Source: Deltaproteobacteria bacterium (GTDB taxonomy: Bacteria; Myxococcota; Kuafuiibacteriia; Kuafuiibacteriales; Kuafuiibacteriaceae). Taken from it: a stretch of DNA of 64,000 nucleotides. The position numbers and the translations under genes were made by a program. Below, in pieces: positions 24,491 to 32,251 of the stretch. The notes under the pieces are model-generated. The model saw nothing but the letters and a program-made list of their open reading frames with translations, searched no databases and was not told the origin of the DNA. Numbering within the stretch: the first letter of the stretch is position 1; each line of letters starts with the position of its first letter. Location: positions 2,046,001 through 2,110,000 of the forward strand of contig JADJBV010000001.1 in NCBI GenBank assembly GCA_016703535.1, written 5' to 3'.

Positions 24491-25965
24491 AGGCTCGCCG
24501 CACCCATCTCTTGATCGGCGTGTCCCCGGCCCTCCGGGGCATGAGCGTCTTGGCCGACACCTTGGACGCGACGCCGTTTTTGCCGGACCGGCGCACCTTA
24601 CGGGAGTTTTTGGCCCGGGCCCGCCGAGACTCGGAGCAGGTGGGGGTCCTGTTGCCCTCCACTCAACCGGAGTTGATCCTGTTGGCTGGGCTCCTCGACT
24701 TCGATCGCATCGCGGTGTTCCACGGGCCCGGCCCGGGCGCCCGGCCCCTCTCGCCGACCTTGTTGCGCGCCGCCTTCGCCGGCGTCGATCTCACGGTCAC
24801 CCCCGACGAAGCGAGCGAACGCGAGGCCGTCACCTTGGGCGCCGATCCAGATCGGCTGGCGTCCCAGTCGGGTGAGGTGCGGATCCGCTTGTTCTCCGAG
24901 CCCCGGCGCCGCCCCGGCAGCGCTTTTTTCAAAGAGGCGGCGGCCAGCTTCGGCCTCGACTTTTTGGCCCAAAGTGGCGCCCTCAGCGCCTTGGAGCGCC
25001 TCGCGAACCACGGGGTCAACGTGGTCAACTACCACCGGGTCCTGCCCCTGCCCGAACTTCGGACCTATTGCCGGCCCCAGATGGCGATCGGCGCGCCCCT
25101 CTTCGAGGCCCAGCTGGAGACCATGGCCCAGGCCCGAGGTTTTGTGCCGCTGGGCCGTATGCAGGAAAAGGAGGCCGAGGACCGGATCGCGATCACCTTC
25201 GACGACGGCTACGAAGACAACTTCCGCATCGCGCTGCCGATCTTGGCCCGCTTTTCGGCGCCGGCTTGCATCTTCGTGGTCACCAGCCTGATCGGGCGGC
25301 CCGACGCCTTGTGGTGGGATCGGGTGGGCCTCTCGTTGTTCGCGTGGTGGCGGAGCGGGGCCGAACCGCCGGTGCCGGCCGCCTTGCCCGGCCGCACCGC
25401 CCAACTCCTCGAGATCCACTCCTACTTGGAGGCCCGCACCCTGATCTCCGAGGTGTTGAGTGATCTCAACCTGGCCAGCGCCCAAGCCCGAGACGACGCG
25501 GTGATCGCGGCCGAGTCGCTCCTCCCCCGCAAGATCGCCCGGCGCACCATGTTGTCCTGGCAAGAGGTCGAGGCCCTCAGCCAAGCCGGTGTGTATTTTG
25601 GCTCTCACACCCGCAGCCACGTCCCCCTCGACGAACTCCCACCGGCCGAGGCCAAGGCCGAGGTGGAGGGTGGTCAAGCCGACCTCGAGGACCGCCAACT
25701 TCCCCGGGCCTGGCGCGCCACCGCCCTGCCCCGGGGTCGCTTGGGCCCGATCAGCGAAGCCCAGCTCGCCGACCGCTTCGAGGCCGTCATGACCACCGAA
25801 CCTGGCGTGAACCCGCCCGGCGCGACCGGGCTCTTCGTGAAGCGTCGGGACGGCCGAATGTTGACCTTGGCGGGACGCCACCACCCGGCCAAGTTGCGCC
25901 TCGAGCTCACCGGCCTCCTCGATCCAGTCCGCCGCCTCCTCCAGGGCGACCAGGTCGACTACTAG
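24487..25965 (+). CDS. NodB-like polysaccharide deacetylase family protein with extra N-terminal domain
   Basis: A 492-residue protein. Residues ~1-170 form an unrecognised domain with no signal peptide. From ~175 a carbohydrate-esterase-4-like fold is visible: VNYHRVLP, ITFDDGYEDN (the metal-binding Asp pair region), ACIFVVTSLIG, and FGSHTRSHVPLDEL (His-x3-His metal motif). A long insertion (about residues 285-355) and a C-terminal region with no clear catalytic motif follow, so it may be an envelope sugar deacetylase or a non-catalytic relative. The GTG start overlaps tyrS. Confidence 0.7.
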   Translation: MKARRTHLLIGVSPALRGMSVLADTLDATPFLPDRRTLREFLARARRDSEQVGVLLPSTQPELILLAGLLDFDRIAVFHGPGPGARPLSPTLLRAAFAGVDLTVTPDEASEREAVTLGADPDRLASQSGEVRIRLFSEPRRRPGSAFFKEAAASFGLDFLAQSGALSALERLANHGVNVVNYHRVLPLPELRTYCRPQMAIGAPLFEAQLETMAQARGFVPLGRMQEKEAEDRIAITFDDGYEDNFRIALPILARFSAPACIFVVTSLIGRPDALWWDRVGLSLFAWWRSGAEPPVPAALPGRTAQLLEIHSYLEARTLISEVLSDLNLASAQARDDAVIAAESLLPRKIARRTMLSWQEVEALSQAGVYFGSHTRSHVPLDELPPAEAKAEVEGGQADLEDRQLPRAWRATALPRGRLGPISEAQLADRFEAVMTTEPGVNPPGATGLFVKRRDGRMLTLAGRHHPAKLRLELTGLLDPVRRLLQGDQVDY

Positions 25966-26335
25966 GCTTAGGCTTCGAAGGCGCACCTCTGGGGCCCAAC
26001 TCCTCAGGCTCCTGGATTCCTGCATTCCTAAGCGCTCCCCGATCCGTCGTGGGCCCGCCGGCGTCGTCCCGCAAGGTCGTGCCCGGGGCGCCCGCCGGCT
26101 GAACCGCTTAGGAAGCCAGAAAACCAGGAAGAGGCCCCAAAAGCCGGAGCCCTCAGGTCCTCGCGAGCCCAAGGCTCGCAACGAGACCCCCTCGCACAGT
26201 GGGGTGGACCTTCAAGGCGCGCCTCAGGGACCCAACGCCTCAGGCTCCTGGATTCCTGCATTCCTAAGCGGTCCCCGATCCGTCGTGGGCCCGCCGGCGT
26301 CGTCCCTCATGGTCGTGCCCGAGCGCCGACGAGGT
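25966..26335. repeat. Repeat-rich intergenic region: ~112-bp direct repeat with an internal inverted copy
   Basis: No gene is seen in these 370 bases. Copy 1 is at about 25974-26085 and copy 2 at about 26209-26321, with roughly 88-90% identity. Exact shared blocks are 26003-26034 with 26239-26270 (32 bases) and 26036-26070 with 26272-26306 (35 bases). Between them, 26103-26155 is a diverged inverted partial copy (CGCTTAGGAAG at its start is the complement of CTTCCTAAGCG). A perfect hairpin GCGAGCC-CAA-GGCTCGC sits at 26163-26179. It lies at the 3' ends of convergent genes, as REP/BIME-like or MITE-like repeats often do. No coding capacity was found. Confidence 0.75.
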
Positions 26336-27097
26336 TCAGCGATCGAGTTCGAAGCGCACCGGCACCGTGATCCAGACGCCGACGGGGCGGGTGCCCTGTT
26401 TGGCCGGCGAAAAGCGCCACTTTTCTTTGGCCCACTTGACCGCGATCTCGTCGCAGCCCGAGCCGAGGCGCTTCAGGACCTTGACGTCGGTGACCCGCCC
26501 GGTTTCGGCCACGTAGATCCGGAGCACCACCGTACCTTCCACCTCCAGGGCCTTGGCCTCTCTTGGATACGGTGGCGTACGGTCCTCTTCGTTGCCGTCG
26601 AACTTCGGCATCTCGGTGACCTGCAGTTCGCTGGCCGGGCCGCCCGTGCCTCGCCCCACCGGCGGAGGGGGCGCCGTGGTGGTCTTTTGGCCCGGGGGCA
26701 GCTGTTGGTCCGGCTTGGCGAACATGTTGCCGCCTCCTTCGATCGCCGGCACGGCCACCGCCCCTGTCGCGGCCACGTTGGACATGTCCACCGAAAAGCC
26801 CTGCGGAGGCGGCGGAGGCGGCGTGGGCTGGGGCGCCGGCGGCGGCTCGTTGTTCTCCGGCTTGGGTTGGGTGATCTGCTTGACCTTCTTCGGCACCACC
26901 GTCGAAGGCGGTTTGGGCGGCGGCGGCGGCTCGGGCTCCGGGGGCGGTGGAGGAGGTGGTGGTGGTGGTGGCGCCACCTTGGTCACCGCGATCTCGATGA
27001 TCTTGGAGGGGGGCAGCCGCTCCAGCTCCAGCCGGGACATCAGGCCGAGCAACACCAGGTGCAGCGCGACGCTGCCGATGATCGGCGCGACCTTCAC
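26336..27097 (-). CDS. TonB/TolA-like energy transducer
   Basis: A 253-residue protein that probably spans the periplasm and passes proton-motive force from ExbB/ExbD to outer-membrane receptors. One N-terminal membrane segment (VAPIIGSVALHLVLLGLMS) is followed by a long proline-rich spacer (residues ~42-100, with a run of about 11 prolines). The C-terminal TonB-type domain has PPYPREAKALEVEGTVVLRIYVAETGRVTDVKVLK and WRFSPAKQGTRPVGVWITVPVRFEL. It overlaps exbD by 4 bases. No TonB-dependent receptor gene lies nearby. Confidence 0.85.
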   Translation of the reverse strand: MKVAPIIGSVALHLVLLGLMSRLELERLPPSKIIEIAVTKVAPPPPPPPPPPPEPEPPPPPKPPSTVVPKKVKQITQPKPENNEPPPAPQPTPPPPPPQGFSVDMSNVAATGAVAVPAIEGGGNMFAKPDQQLPPGQKTTTAPPPPVGRGTGGPASELQVTEMPKFDGNEEDRTPPYPREAKALEVEGTVVLRIYVAETGRVTDVKVLKRLGSGCDEIAVKWAKEKWRFSPAKQGTRPVGVWITVPVRFELDR

Positions 27098-27561
27098 GGC
27101 GAAGGCGCGGCCTCCTCGGTCTTTTCGGCGTCGCCGGCGTTGTTCTGAGACGAAAACTCGTCGGCAGTGTTGATCGCGAACTTCACGATGCCTTCGGACT
27201 TGATCAGGTCGATCAAGGCCACCACCCGCCCGTGTCGAACCGAGGCGTCGGCGGCGATCACCGCCTCCAGGTCTTTGCCAGCGGCCAACTCCCGCTTGAT
27301 ATAGGCCCGCAGCGCCTCGTCGTCGGTCTTGTCGTTGTTGAGGAAGAGATCGCCCTCTTTGGTCAACACCAAGGCCAAGGTCGAGCTGACCATCGGCTCG
27401 CCGGTCGCGGCCTTGGGGAGCTCGACCCGGATCGCCGGGGTCACGATGTAGCTGGCCGTGACCATAAAGATGATCAGGACCACCAGCACGATGTCGACCA
27501 ACGGGATGATGTTGATCGAGGTGATGGGCTCGTCGTCGTCGGCTTGAGCGCTACCGGCCAT
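27094..27561 (-). CDS. exbD: ExbD/TolR family biopolymer transport protein
   Basis: A 155-residue inner-membrane protein with one transmembrane helix (INIIPLVDIVLVVLIIFMVTASYIV; the Asp near residue 23 is the proton-relay residue of the family) and a periplasmic domain with the ExbD pattern LALVLTKEGDLFLNN and VIAADASVRHGRVVALIDLIKSEG. It forms the motor with ExbB and drives the TonB-like protein. It lies 7 bases downstream of exbB and overlaps the TonB gene. Confidence 0.9.
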   Translation of the reverse strand: MAGSAQADDDEPITSINIIPLVDIVLVVLIIFMVTASYIVTPAIRVELPKAATGEPMVSSTLALVLTKEGDLFLNNDKTDDEALRAYIKRELAAGKDLEAVIAADASVRHGRVVALIDLIKSEGIVKFAINTADEFSSQNNAGDAEKTEEAAPSP

Positions 27562-27568
27562 GGTTCGC

Positions 27569-28210
27569 CTACTTGGGCTGGAGCGCGTCCAGGCGAGCGC
27601 TCAGGGTGCGGGTCAAGGTTTCGGTGTTGGAGACCGCCCGCTTCACCCGGGTCTTGAAGTAGTTGAAGGCGATCACCGCCGGCAACGCCACCGCCAGGCC
27701 CACCGCGGTGGCCACCAAGGCCTCGGAGATGCCGCCCATGACCACCTGGGCCGAAGAGCCGGACTTCCCCATCTCGGTGACCGCCAGATCCTTAAACGCC
27801 TTGATGATGCCGAGCACCGTCCCGAAAAGCCCGATGAAGGGCGCGTTGTTCCCGAGGGTGCCCAGGAAGATCAACCAGGCGTCGAAGCGGGCCTTTTGGC
27901 GCACCAGCTCGGCCTCCATCAGGTCCGTCGCGGCCCGGGAGCCTCGGGACACGCCGTCGAGACCCGCCTTCAGCACCGCCGACTCCATGCCGTCGTGGCC
28001 AGCCAGTAACTTCTTGGCGCCCTCCAGATCCGATTGATCCAGCAAGCGGCCAAGTTCTTGGGTCAGTTGGGTGACGTCGATCCCGCGGCGCGCGTAAAAA
28101 AGGGCCCGCTCAATCATCACGGCGACCGAAGCCACCGACAACGCCACGAGCAGCCACAACACCCAGGCGGCCCCCTGCTGAGCAAAGGCCACGATCGCCT
28201 GTTCGAGCAT
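27569..28210 (-). CDS. exbB: ExbB/TolQ/MotA family proton channel protein
   Basis: A 213-residue inner-membrane protein with three predicted membrane segments: residues ~12-32 (AWVLWLLVALSVASVAVMIERAL), ~120-145 (LGNNAPFIGLFGTVLGII) and ~160-185 (ALVATAVGLAVALPAVIAFNYF). The family signature is GLFGTVLGIIKAF. It would form the pentameric proton channel energising ExbD and TonB. Part of the four-gene minus-strand unit beginning with the small 74-residue protein, 50 bases upstream. Confidence 0.9.
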   Translation of the reverse strand: MLEQAIVAFAQQGAAWVLWLLVALSVASVAVMIERALFYARRGIDVTQLTQELGRLLDQSDLEGAKKLLAGHDGMESAVLKAGLDGVSRGSRAATDLMEAELVRQKARFDAWLIFLGTLGNNAPFIGLFGTVLGIIKAFKDLAVTEMGKSGSSAQVVMGGISEALVATAVGLAVALPAVIAFNYFKTRVKRAVSNTETLTRTLSARLDALQPK

Positions 28211-28260
28211 GTGGCGGAGAGTCGGAGGACGGGGACGTCCGGGTCAAGGAGGGGAGAATC

Positions 28261-28485
28261 TCAGGCCGCGTCTTCGGACGCGTCTTCGTTCGGGTAGAGG
28301 GGAATGACGATCGGTCCGCGGTCGACGTCGGCCTCGAAGTCAGGATCCAGCTGGATCTCTTGCTTTTCGGCCCGCGGCGGCAGCGGCAACGGGAGGTCCA
28401 GGTGAATGCGCCGACCCGCGTCGTCGTGTTGGCGCCGCTGCTCTTCCTCTTGGCGGATCGCATCGATGATGTAGGCATCCAGCAT
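28261..28485 (-). CDS. Small acidic protein, 74 aa, upstream of exbB
   Basis: The sequence begins MLDAYIIDAIRQEEEQRRQHDD and continues with a Pro/Leu-rich HLDLPLPLPP segment and an acidic tail ending PIVIPLYPNEDASEDAA. No signal peptide or membrane segment. I recall similar small proteins next to ExbB genes in myxobacteria but cannot name a function. ATG 28485 is preferred to an in-frame start at 28539. It is the first gene of the Exb/TonB unit and is divergent from the microcompartment operon. Confidence 0.6.
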   Translation of the reverse strand: MLDAYIIDAIRQEEEQRRQHDDAGRRIHLDLPLPLPPRAEKQEIQLDPDFEADVDRGPIVIPLYPNEDASEDAA

Positions 28486-28666
28486 ATGCTTACCCTGCCC
28501 TTTCTTCGTCGTCGCGCTCGCGATCGCCCGAAACAACACCCCTCAGGTTTGATTATCGGCCCAAAGCTCTCTTTGTCTCTACCGAGTGAACGCCCCAATC
28601 GTCCGATGGATCGACGGGCGCGCCAAATTTCCGTTCCCTTTCCCCCTTGTACGCACCGTGACCGTT

Positions 28667-28720
28667 CCCGGCCCAATTGTGACGGCGATCCACAAAAAGC
28701 CATTCCCCCCCGGCCCAATT
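28667..28720 (+). promoter_or_regulatory. Tandem 12-bp direct repeat upstream of the BMC operon
   Basis: CCCGGCCCAATT occurs exactly at 28667-28678 and 28709-28720, 42 bases apart start to start (four helical turns). The shorter CGGCCCAA also occurs at 28557-28564. The second copy lies between TTCCCC (28703-28708) and TAAGCA (28726-28731), a weak -35/-10 pair ahead of the ATG at 28742. This spacing suits a dimeric regulator of the BMC operon. Confidence 0.4.
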
Positions 28721-28741
28721 CGAGCTAAGCACCCGTCCTGT

Positions 28742-29371
28742 ATGGCCGAAGGGGTTTCGCTCAGGGCTTACGTCTTCCTCGACAGCCTTCAGCCACAGCT
28801 GACGTCTCACATCTGCACCACCTGCAAAGGCTACTTTCCGGTCCCGCACATGGCCTCGTTGTTCCTCGAGGTGGCGCCGGGCATGCAGATCCACCGGTTG
28901 ATCGATCGGGCCCTCAAGGCGGCCGACGTGCAGCCGGCGACGCTGGTGGTCGAACGCGCCTACGGCATGCTCGAGATCCATCACCAGGACAAAGGTCAGG
29001 TCCTGGCCGGCGGCCAAGCGATCCTCGACTACCTCGGGGTCACCGCCGAAGAACGTCAGAAGCCGCACGTCGTCTCCAACACGGTCATTCGTTCGGTCGA
29101 GCCGTACCACGCGATGATCCTCGACAAGATCCGCTTCGGCTCGATGATCAACCCGGGCGAGTCCCTCTTCATCATGGAGACCGAACCCGCGGCCTACGTC
29201 GCCTTCGCGGCGAACGAGGCCGAAAAAGCGGCCGACGTGACCTTGGTCGACGTCACCCCCTTCGGCGCTTACGGGCGTCTTTACCTGGCCGGGTCCGAGT
29301 CGGAGATCGACTCGGCCGCCGAGGCCGCAACCAAGGCGATCGAAAGCCTGACCGGCAAGTCGAAGCGCTGA
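28742..29371 (+). CDS. BMC-T shell protein (tandem BMC domain trimer, HO-T2-like)
   Basis: A 209-residue shell protein that forms pseudohexameric trimers in the facets of a bacterial microcompartment. Two BMC domains are visible: residues ~1-105 (LRAYVFLDSLQPQLTSHI, VERAYGMLEIHHQDKG) and ~106-205 (ESLFIMETEPAAYVAFAANEAEKAADVTLVDV, YGRLYLAGSESEIDSAAEAA). From memory it closely resembles the T2 shell protein of the structurally characterised Haliangium ochraceum BMC, which stacks as double trimers. The conserved N-terminus places the start at ATG 28742, which has no good Shine-Dalgarno. First gene of the BMC operon. Confidence 0.9.
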   Translation: MAEGVSLRAYVFLDSLQPQLTSHICTTCKGYFPVPHMASLFLEVAPGMQIHRLIDRALKAADVQPATLVVERAYGMLEIHHQDKGQVLAGGQAILDYLGVTAEERQKPHVVSNTVIRSVEPYHAMILDKIRFGSMINPGESLFIMETEPAAYVAFAANEAEKAADVTLVDVTPFGAYGRLYLAGSESEIDSAAEAATKAIESLTGKSKR

Positions 29372-29413
29372 GTGCAATCGTTCGAACTGATTCCAATCGG
29401 AGGCGAGTAGCAG

Positions 29414-29731
29414 ATGTCTGACGCACTGGGTCTCATCGAGACCAAGGGATTCGTAGGGATGGTCGAGGCAGCCGACGCCATGGTGAAGGCGGCCAAGGTC
29501 GACTTCGTCGGCTACGAAAAGGGCTACGGCGGCGGCTACGTCACCGCCATCGTCCGAGGCGACGTCGCGGCGGTGAAGGCCGCGGTCGAAGCCGGCGCTC
29601 GGGGCGCGGAGCGAGTGGGCGAGCTGGTCTCGGTCCACGTCATCCCCCGGCCTCACCCGAACCTGGATCTGACCCTGCCCCTCGGCCGGACGGTCCAGGC
29701 CAAGGCGTCGATGGGCGGCGGCGGGCAGTAG
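29414..29731 (+). CDS. BMC-H shell protein (single BMC domain hexamer)
   Basis: A 105-residue protein forming the hexagonal tiles that make up most of the microcompartment facets. The single BMC domain starts at DALGLIETKGFVGMVEAADAMVKAAKVDFVGYEK and contains GGGYVTAIVRGDVAAVKAAVEAG and VHVIPRPHPNLD. The pore-lining stretch after the second strand reads GYGGGY. A Shine-Dalgarno-like GGAGGCGAG lies about 9 bases before the ATG. It sits 42 bases after the BMC-T gene and 3 bases before the BMC-P gene. Confidence 0.95.
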   Translation: MSDALGLIETKGFVGMVEAADAMVKAAKVDFVGYEKGYGGGYVTAIVRGDVAAVKAAVEAGARGAERVGELVSVHVIPRPHPNLDLTLPLGRTVQAKASMGGGGQ

Positions 29732-29734
29732 GCC

Positions 29735-30022
29735 GTGTTGATCGGCAAGGTCATCGGCACCGTCGTCGCGACCAAAAAGGAACCGACCCTGGAGGGGCTC
29801 AAGTTGCTCCTCCTGAAGGGCGCGGACCTGGAAGGCAACGCGAACGGCGGGGTCGTCGTGGCGGCCGATGCGGTCGGTGCGGGCATCGGCGAGCTGGTCC
29901 TTTATGCGGCCGGCTCGTCGGCGCGGCAGACCGTCCAGACCAAAGACCGGCCCGTGGATCACGTGGTGATGGCCATCGTCGATCTGATCGAGGCCGAAGG
30001 TCGCACCCGTTATCGCAAGTAA
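29735..30022 (+). CDS. BMC-P shell vertex protein (EutN/CcmL family)
   Basis: A 95-residue pentamer-forming protein that caps the vertices and closes the shell. Family features are MLIGKVIGTVVATKKEPTLEGLKLLLL at the N-terminus and VAADAVGAGIGELVLYAAGSSARQT, VDHVVMAIVDLI in the second half. GTG start at 29735, three bases after the BMC-H stop. It is the only pentamer gene in this locus, which is sufficient to close a shell. Confidence 0.95.
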   Translation: MLIGKVIGTVVATKKEPTLEGLKLLLLKGADLEGNANGGVVVAADAVGAGIGELVLYAAGSSARQTVQTKDRPVDHVVMAIVDLIEAEGRTRYRK

Positions 30023-30032
30023 GAGGTGATCC

Positions 30033-31529
30033 GTGGCCGAGCTGGACGAGGCGAAGATCGCCGAGATCGTGAGCCGCGTGGTGGCCCGGGTGATGCCCAG
30101 GGCCGCCGAAGCCGCGGCGCCTGCCCCTCGGCCCAAGTCGGATGAGCCCTATTGCGCGCCCGCGCCCCCCCGATACACGCCCAAAGGTGAAGGGCCGGCG
30201 GTGCACGCCCGGGGCCGGCAACCCGGCGTCTTCGACGACATGGATCGGGCCATCGACGCGGCCCACGTCGCCTTCCGGAAGTTCGAGCAGAGCACCCTGG
30301 AGCTCCGTTACCAGGTGGTCGAGGCCATGCGGGCCTGCGGCCGCCGGGAGCTGGAGAACCTGGCCCGGATGGCGGTCGAAGAGACCGGCCTCGGCCGGGT
30401 CGATCACAAGCTGAAGAAGAACTCGCTGGTCATCGAAAAGACCCCGGGCCCGGAGATCCTGAAGCCGACCGCGGTCTCCGGCGATCACGGCCTGATGTTG
30501 ATGGAGCGGGCGCCCTACGGCGTCATCGGCGCCATCACCCCGACCACCAACCCCACTGAAACCGTCATCTGCAACGGCATCGGCATGGTGTCCGGCGGCA
30601 ACGCGGTGGTCTTCAACGTCCACCCCGGCGCCAAGAAGGTCTCCAACTACCTGGTGGCCAAACTCAACGAGGCCATCATCGGCGTCGGCGGCCCCGAAAA
30701 CCTGATCACCTCCATGGCCGAGCCCACCATCCAGTCGGCCCAGGCCCTGATGAAACACCCGGGCATCCGCTTGATGGTGGTGACCGGCGGACCGGCGGTG
30801 GTCAAAGAGGCCATGGCCTCGGGCAAACGCACCATCGCTGGCGGCCCCGGCAACCCTCCGGTGGTGGTCGACGAAACCGCCGATCTCCAAAAGGCGGCCC
30901 AAGGCATCGTCAACGGCGGCAGCCTCGACAACTGCATCGTCTGCACCGCCGAAAAGGAGATCATCGCGGTCGCGGAGATCGCCGATCACCTGAAGCGTTA
31001 TATTCAAGAGAGGGGCGGCTACGAGGTCAAAGGCGCCGCCATCGAACGCCTGCGGAAGTTGGTGGTCGCCGAAGACGGCCTGCACCCCAACAAGGAGTGG
31101 GTCGGCAAGGACGCCAGCAAGATCTTGAAGGCCATCGGCGTCGATCCGCCGGCCAACGTGCAGATGTTGTTCGTAGAGGGCGACGAGCAGAGCCCCTTCG
31201 TTCAAGGTGAACTTTTGATGCCGGTGCTCGGCTTCGTGCGGGTGCCCACCGTCGACGAGGCCATCCTTATGGCCAAGCGGGTGGAGCACGGCTTCGGCCA
31301 CACCGCCGCCATGTACTCCACCAACATCGATCACCTGCACCAGATGGCCCGGGCCATGAACACCTCGATCTTCACCAAAAACGCGCCGACCTACGCTGGC
31401 CTGGGCCTCGGCGGTGAAGGCCACACCTCCTTCACCATCGCCTCACCCACCGGCGAAGGCCTGACCACCGCCATCCACTTCACCCGGGAGCGCCGCTGCA
31501 CCTTGGTCGACTCCTTCCGCATCGTCTGA
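30033..31529 (+). CDS. BMC-associated CoA-acylating aldehyde dehydrogenase (EutE/PduP family)
   Basis: A 498-residue enzyme expected to convert a lumenal aldehyde to acyl-CoA with NAD+ and CoA. Residues ~4-20 (LDEAKIAEIVSRVVARV) form an amphipathic helix typical of encapsulation peptides, joined by a Pro/Ala-rich linker (24-50). The catalytic domain has GAITPTTNPTETVICNGIGM, TGGPAVVKEAM, AGGPGNPPVVVD and NCIVCTAEKE; Cys304 is the likely nucleophile. The GTG start has AAGAGG just upstream. No other enzyme is encoded in the operon, so the aldehyde source is unknown. It lies between the shell genes. Confidence 0.92.
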   Translation: MAELDEAKIAEIVSRVVARVMPRAAEAAAPAPRPKSDEPYCAPAPPRYTPKGEGPAVHARGRQPGVFDDMDRAIDAAHVAFRKFEQSTLELRYQVVEAMRACGRRELENLARMAVEETGLGRVDHKLKKNSLVIEKTPGPEILKPTAVSGDHGLMLMERAPYGVIGAITPTTNPTETVICNGIGMVSGGNAVVFNVHPGAKKVSNYLVAKLNEAIIGVGGPENLITSMAEPTIQSAQALMKHPGIRLMVVTGGPAVVKEAMASGKRTIAGGPGNPPVVVDETADLQKAAQGIVNGGSLDNCIVCTAEKEIIAVAEIADHLKRYIQERGGYEVKGAAIERLRKLVVAEDGLHPNKEWVGKDASKILKAIGVDPPANVQMLFVEGDEQSPFVQGELLMPVLGFVRVPTVDEAILMAKRVEHGFGHTAAMYSTNIDHLHQMARAMNTSIFTKNAPTYAGLGLGGEGHTSFTIASPTGEGLTTAIHFTRERRCTLVDSFRIV

Positions 31530-31534
31530 GCGCC

Positions 31535-32251
31535 ATGCGTCGCGCCGCCTTGTTGATCCTGGCCCTCTCGACGGCCTGCACCACCCCCCGCTACGTGGGT
31601 TCGATCGTCCGGGGCGAAACCTACGTGAACCGGGGATATGGGGTGGTGTTGCGGCTTTCGGACAGCGGCCTGATGGGCCGTTGGCAGGCCTTCGATCCGA
31701 TGGCGCCCGAAGAAGGCCCCGGGGGCCCGCGCCCCAAGTTCTCCGACGGCCCTTTGGATCTCGACGCGGACGGCAAGCTGGACGTCCTGGAGCGGACTGG
31801 CCACCTCGACCCGCCGCTGCGGCTGGTGAACCAGGCCGATCCCAACGCGATCATCGATCTCGAGGTGCAGATCTTGGGTGGCAGCGACCAGAAGTTGCCG
31901 TTGGACGCCCTGATCTTTCGGGAGCTGAAACGTTGGATCCCGACCTCCTCGGCGGGGATCGACCTGGCGATCAAAGGCCGCACCAATATTGACCTGGTCG
32001 GGAGCTTTAAGGGGCGCGCCAGCGAACTCACCGTGAAGGACGCCAACGGCGAGGCCCAGGCCATCCGCATCGCCTGGATCGAACAAGACGGCTTTTTGGG
32101 CGAAGAGGGGATCGAACGACGACAGCTGGTGCGCCTGGTGCTCCGGGCCAAGGCGATCACCGATGAACTCCGCACCGACTTCGGGGCCTTGCTCAAGCAC
32201 TTGTTGTTGTCGCGTCGGGGCAGCTCGACCACCAACCGGGAGACCTGGTGA
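31535..32251 (+). CDS. Lipoprotein encoded inside the BMC operon (unknown family)
   Basis: A 238-residue protein with a short signal sequence MRRAALLILALSTAC (lipobox LSTAC), so it should be exported and lipid-anchored. The mature part is beta-rich (RYVGSIVRGETYVNRGYGVVLRLSDSGLMGRW, LDLDADGKLDVLERTG) with a helical C-terminus (LRTDFGALLKHLLLSRRG). No domain recognised. It starts 5 bases after the aldehyde dehydrogenase and overlaps the second BMC-T gene by 4 bases, so it is co-expressed with cytoplasmic shell proteins, which is odd for an exported product. Confidence 0.75.
   Translation: MRRAALLILALSTACTTPRYVGSIVRGETYVNRGYGVVLRLSDSGLMGRWQAFDPMAPEEGPGGPRPKFSDGPLDLDADGKLDVLERTGHLDPPLRLVNQADPNAIIDLEVQILGGSDQKLPLDALIFRELKRWIPTSSAGIDLAIKGRTNIDLVGSFKGRASELTVKDANGEAQAIRIAWIEQDGFLGEEGIERRQLVRLVLRAKAITDELRTDFGALLKHLLLSRRGSSTTNRETW

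Noticed and set aside
26940..26975. GGTGGTGG-type triplet repeat
   Set aside because: It is the polyproline spacer of the TonB-like protein, not a separate repeat element.
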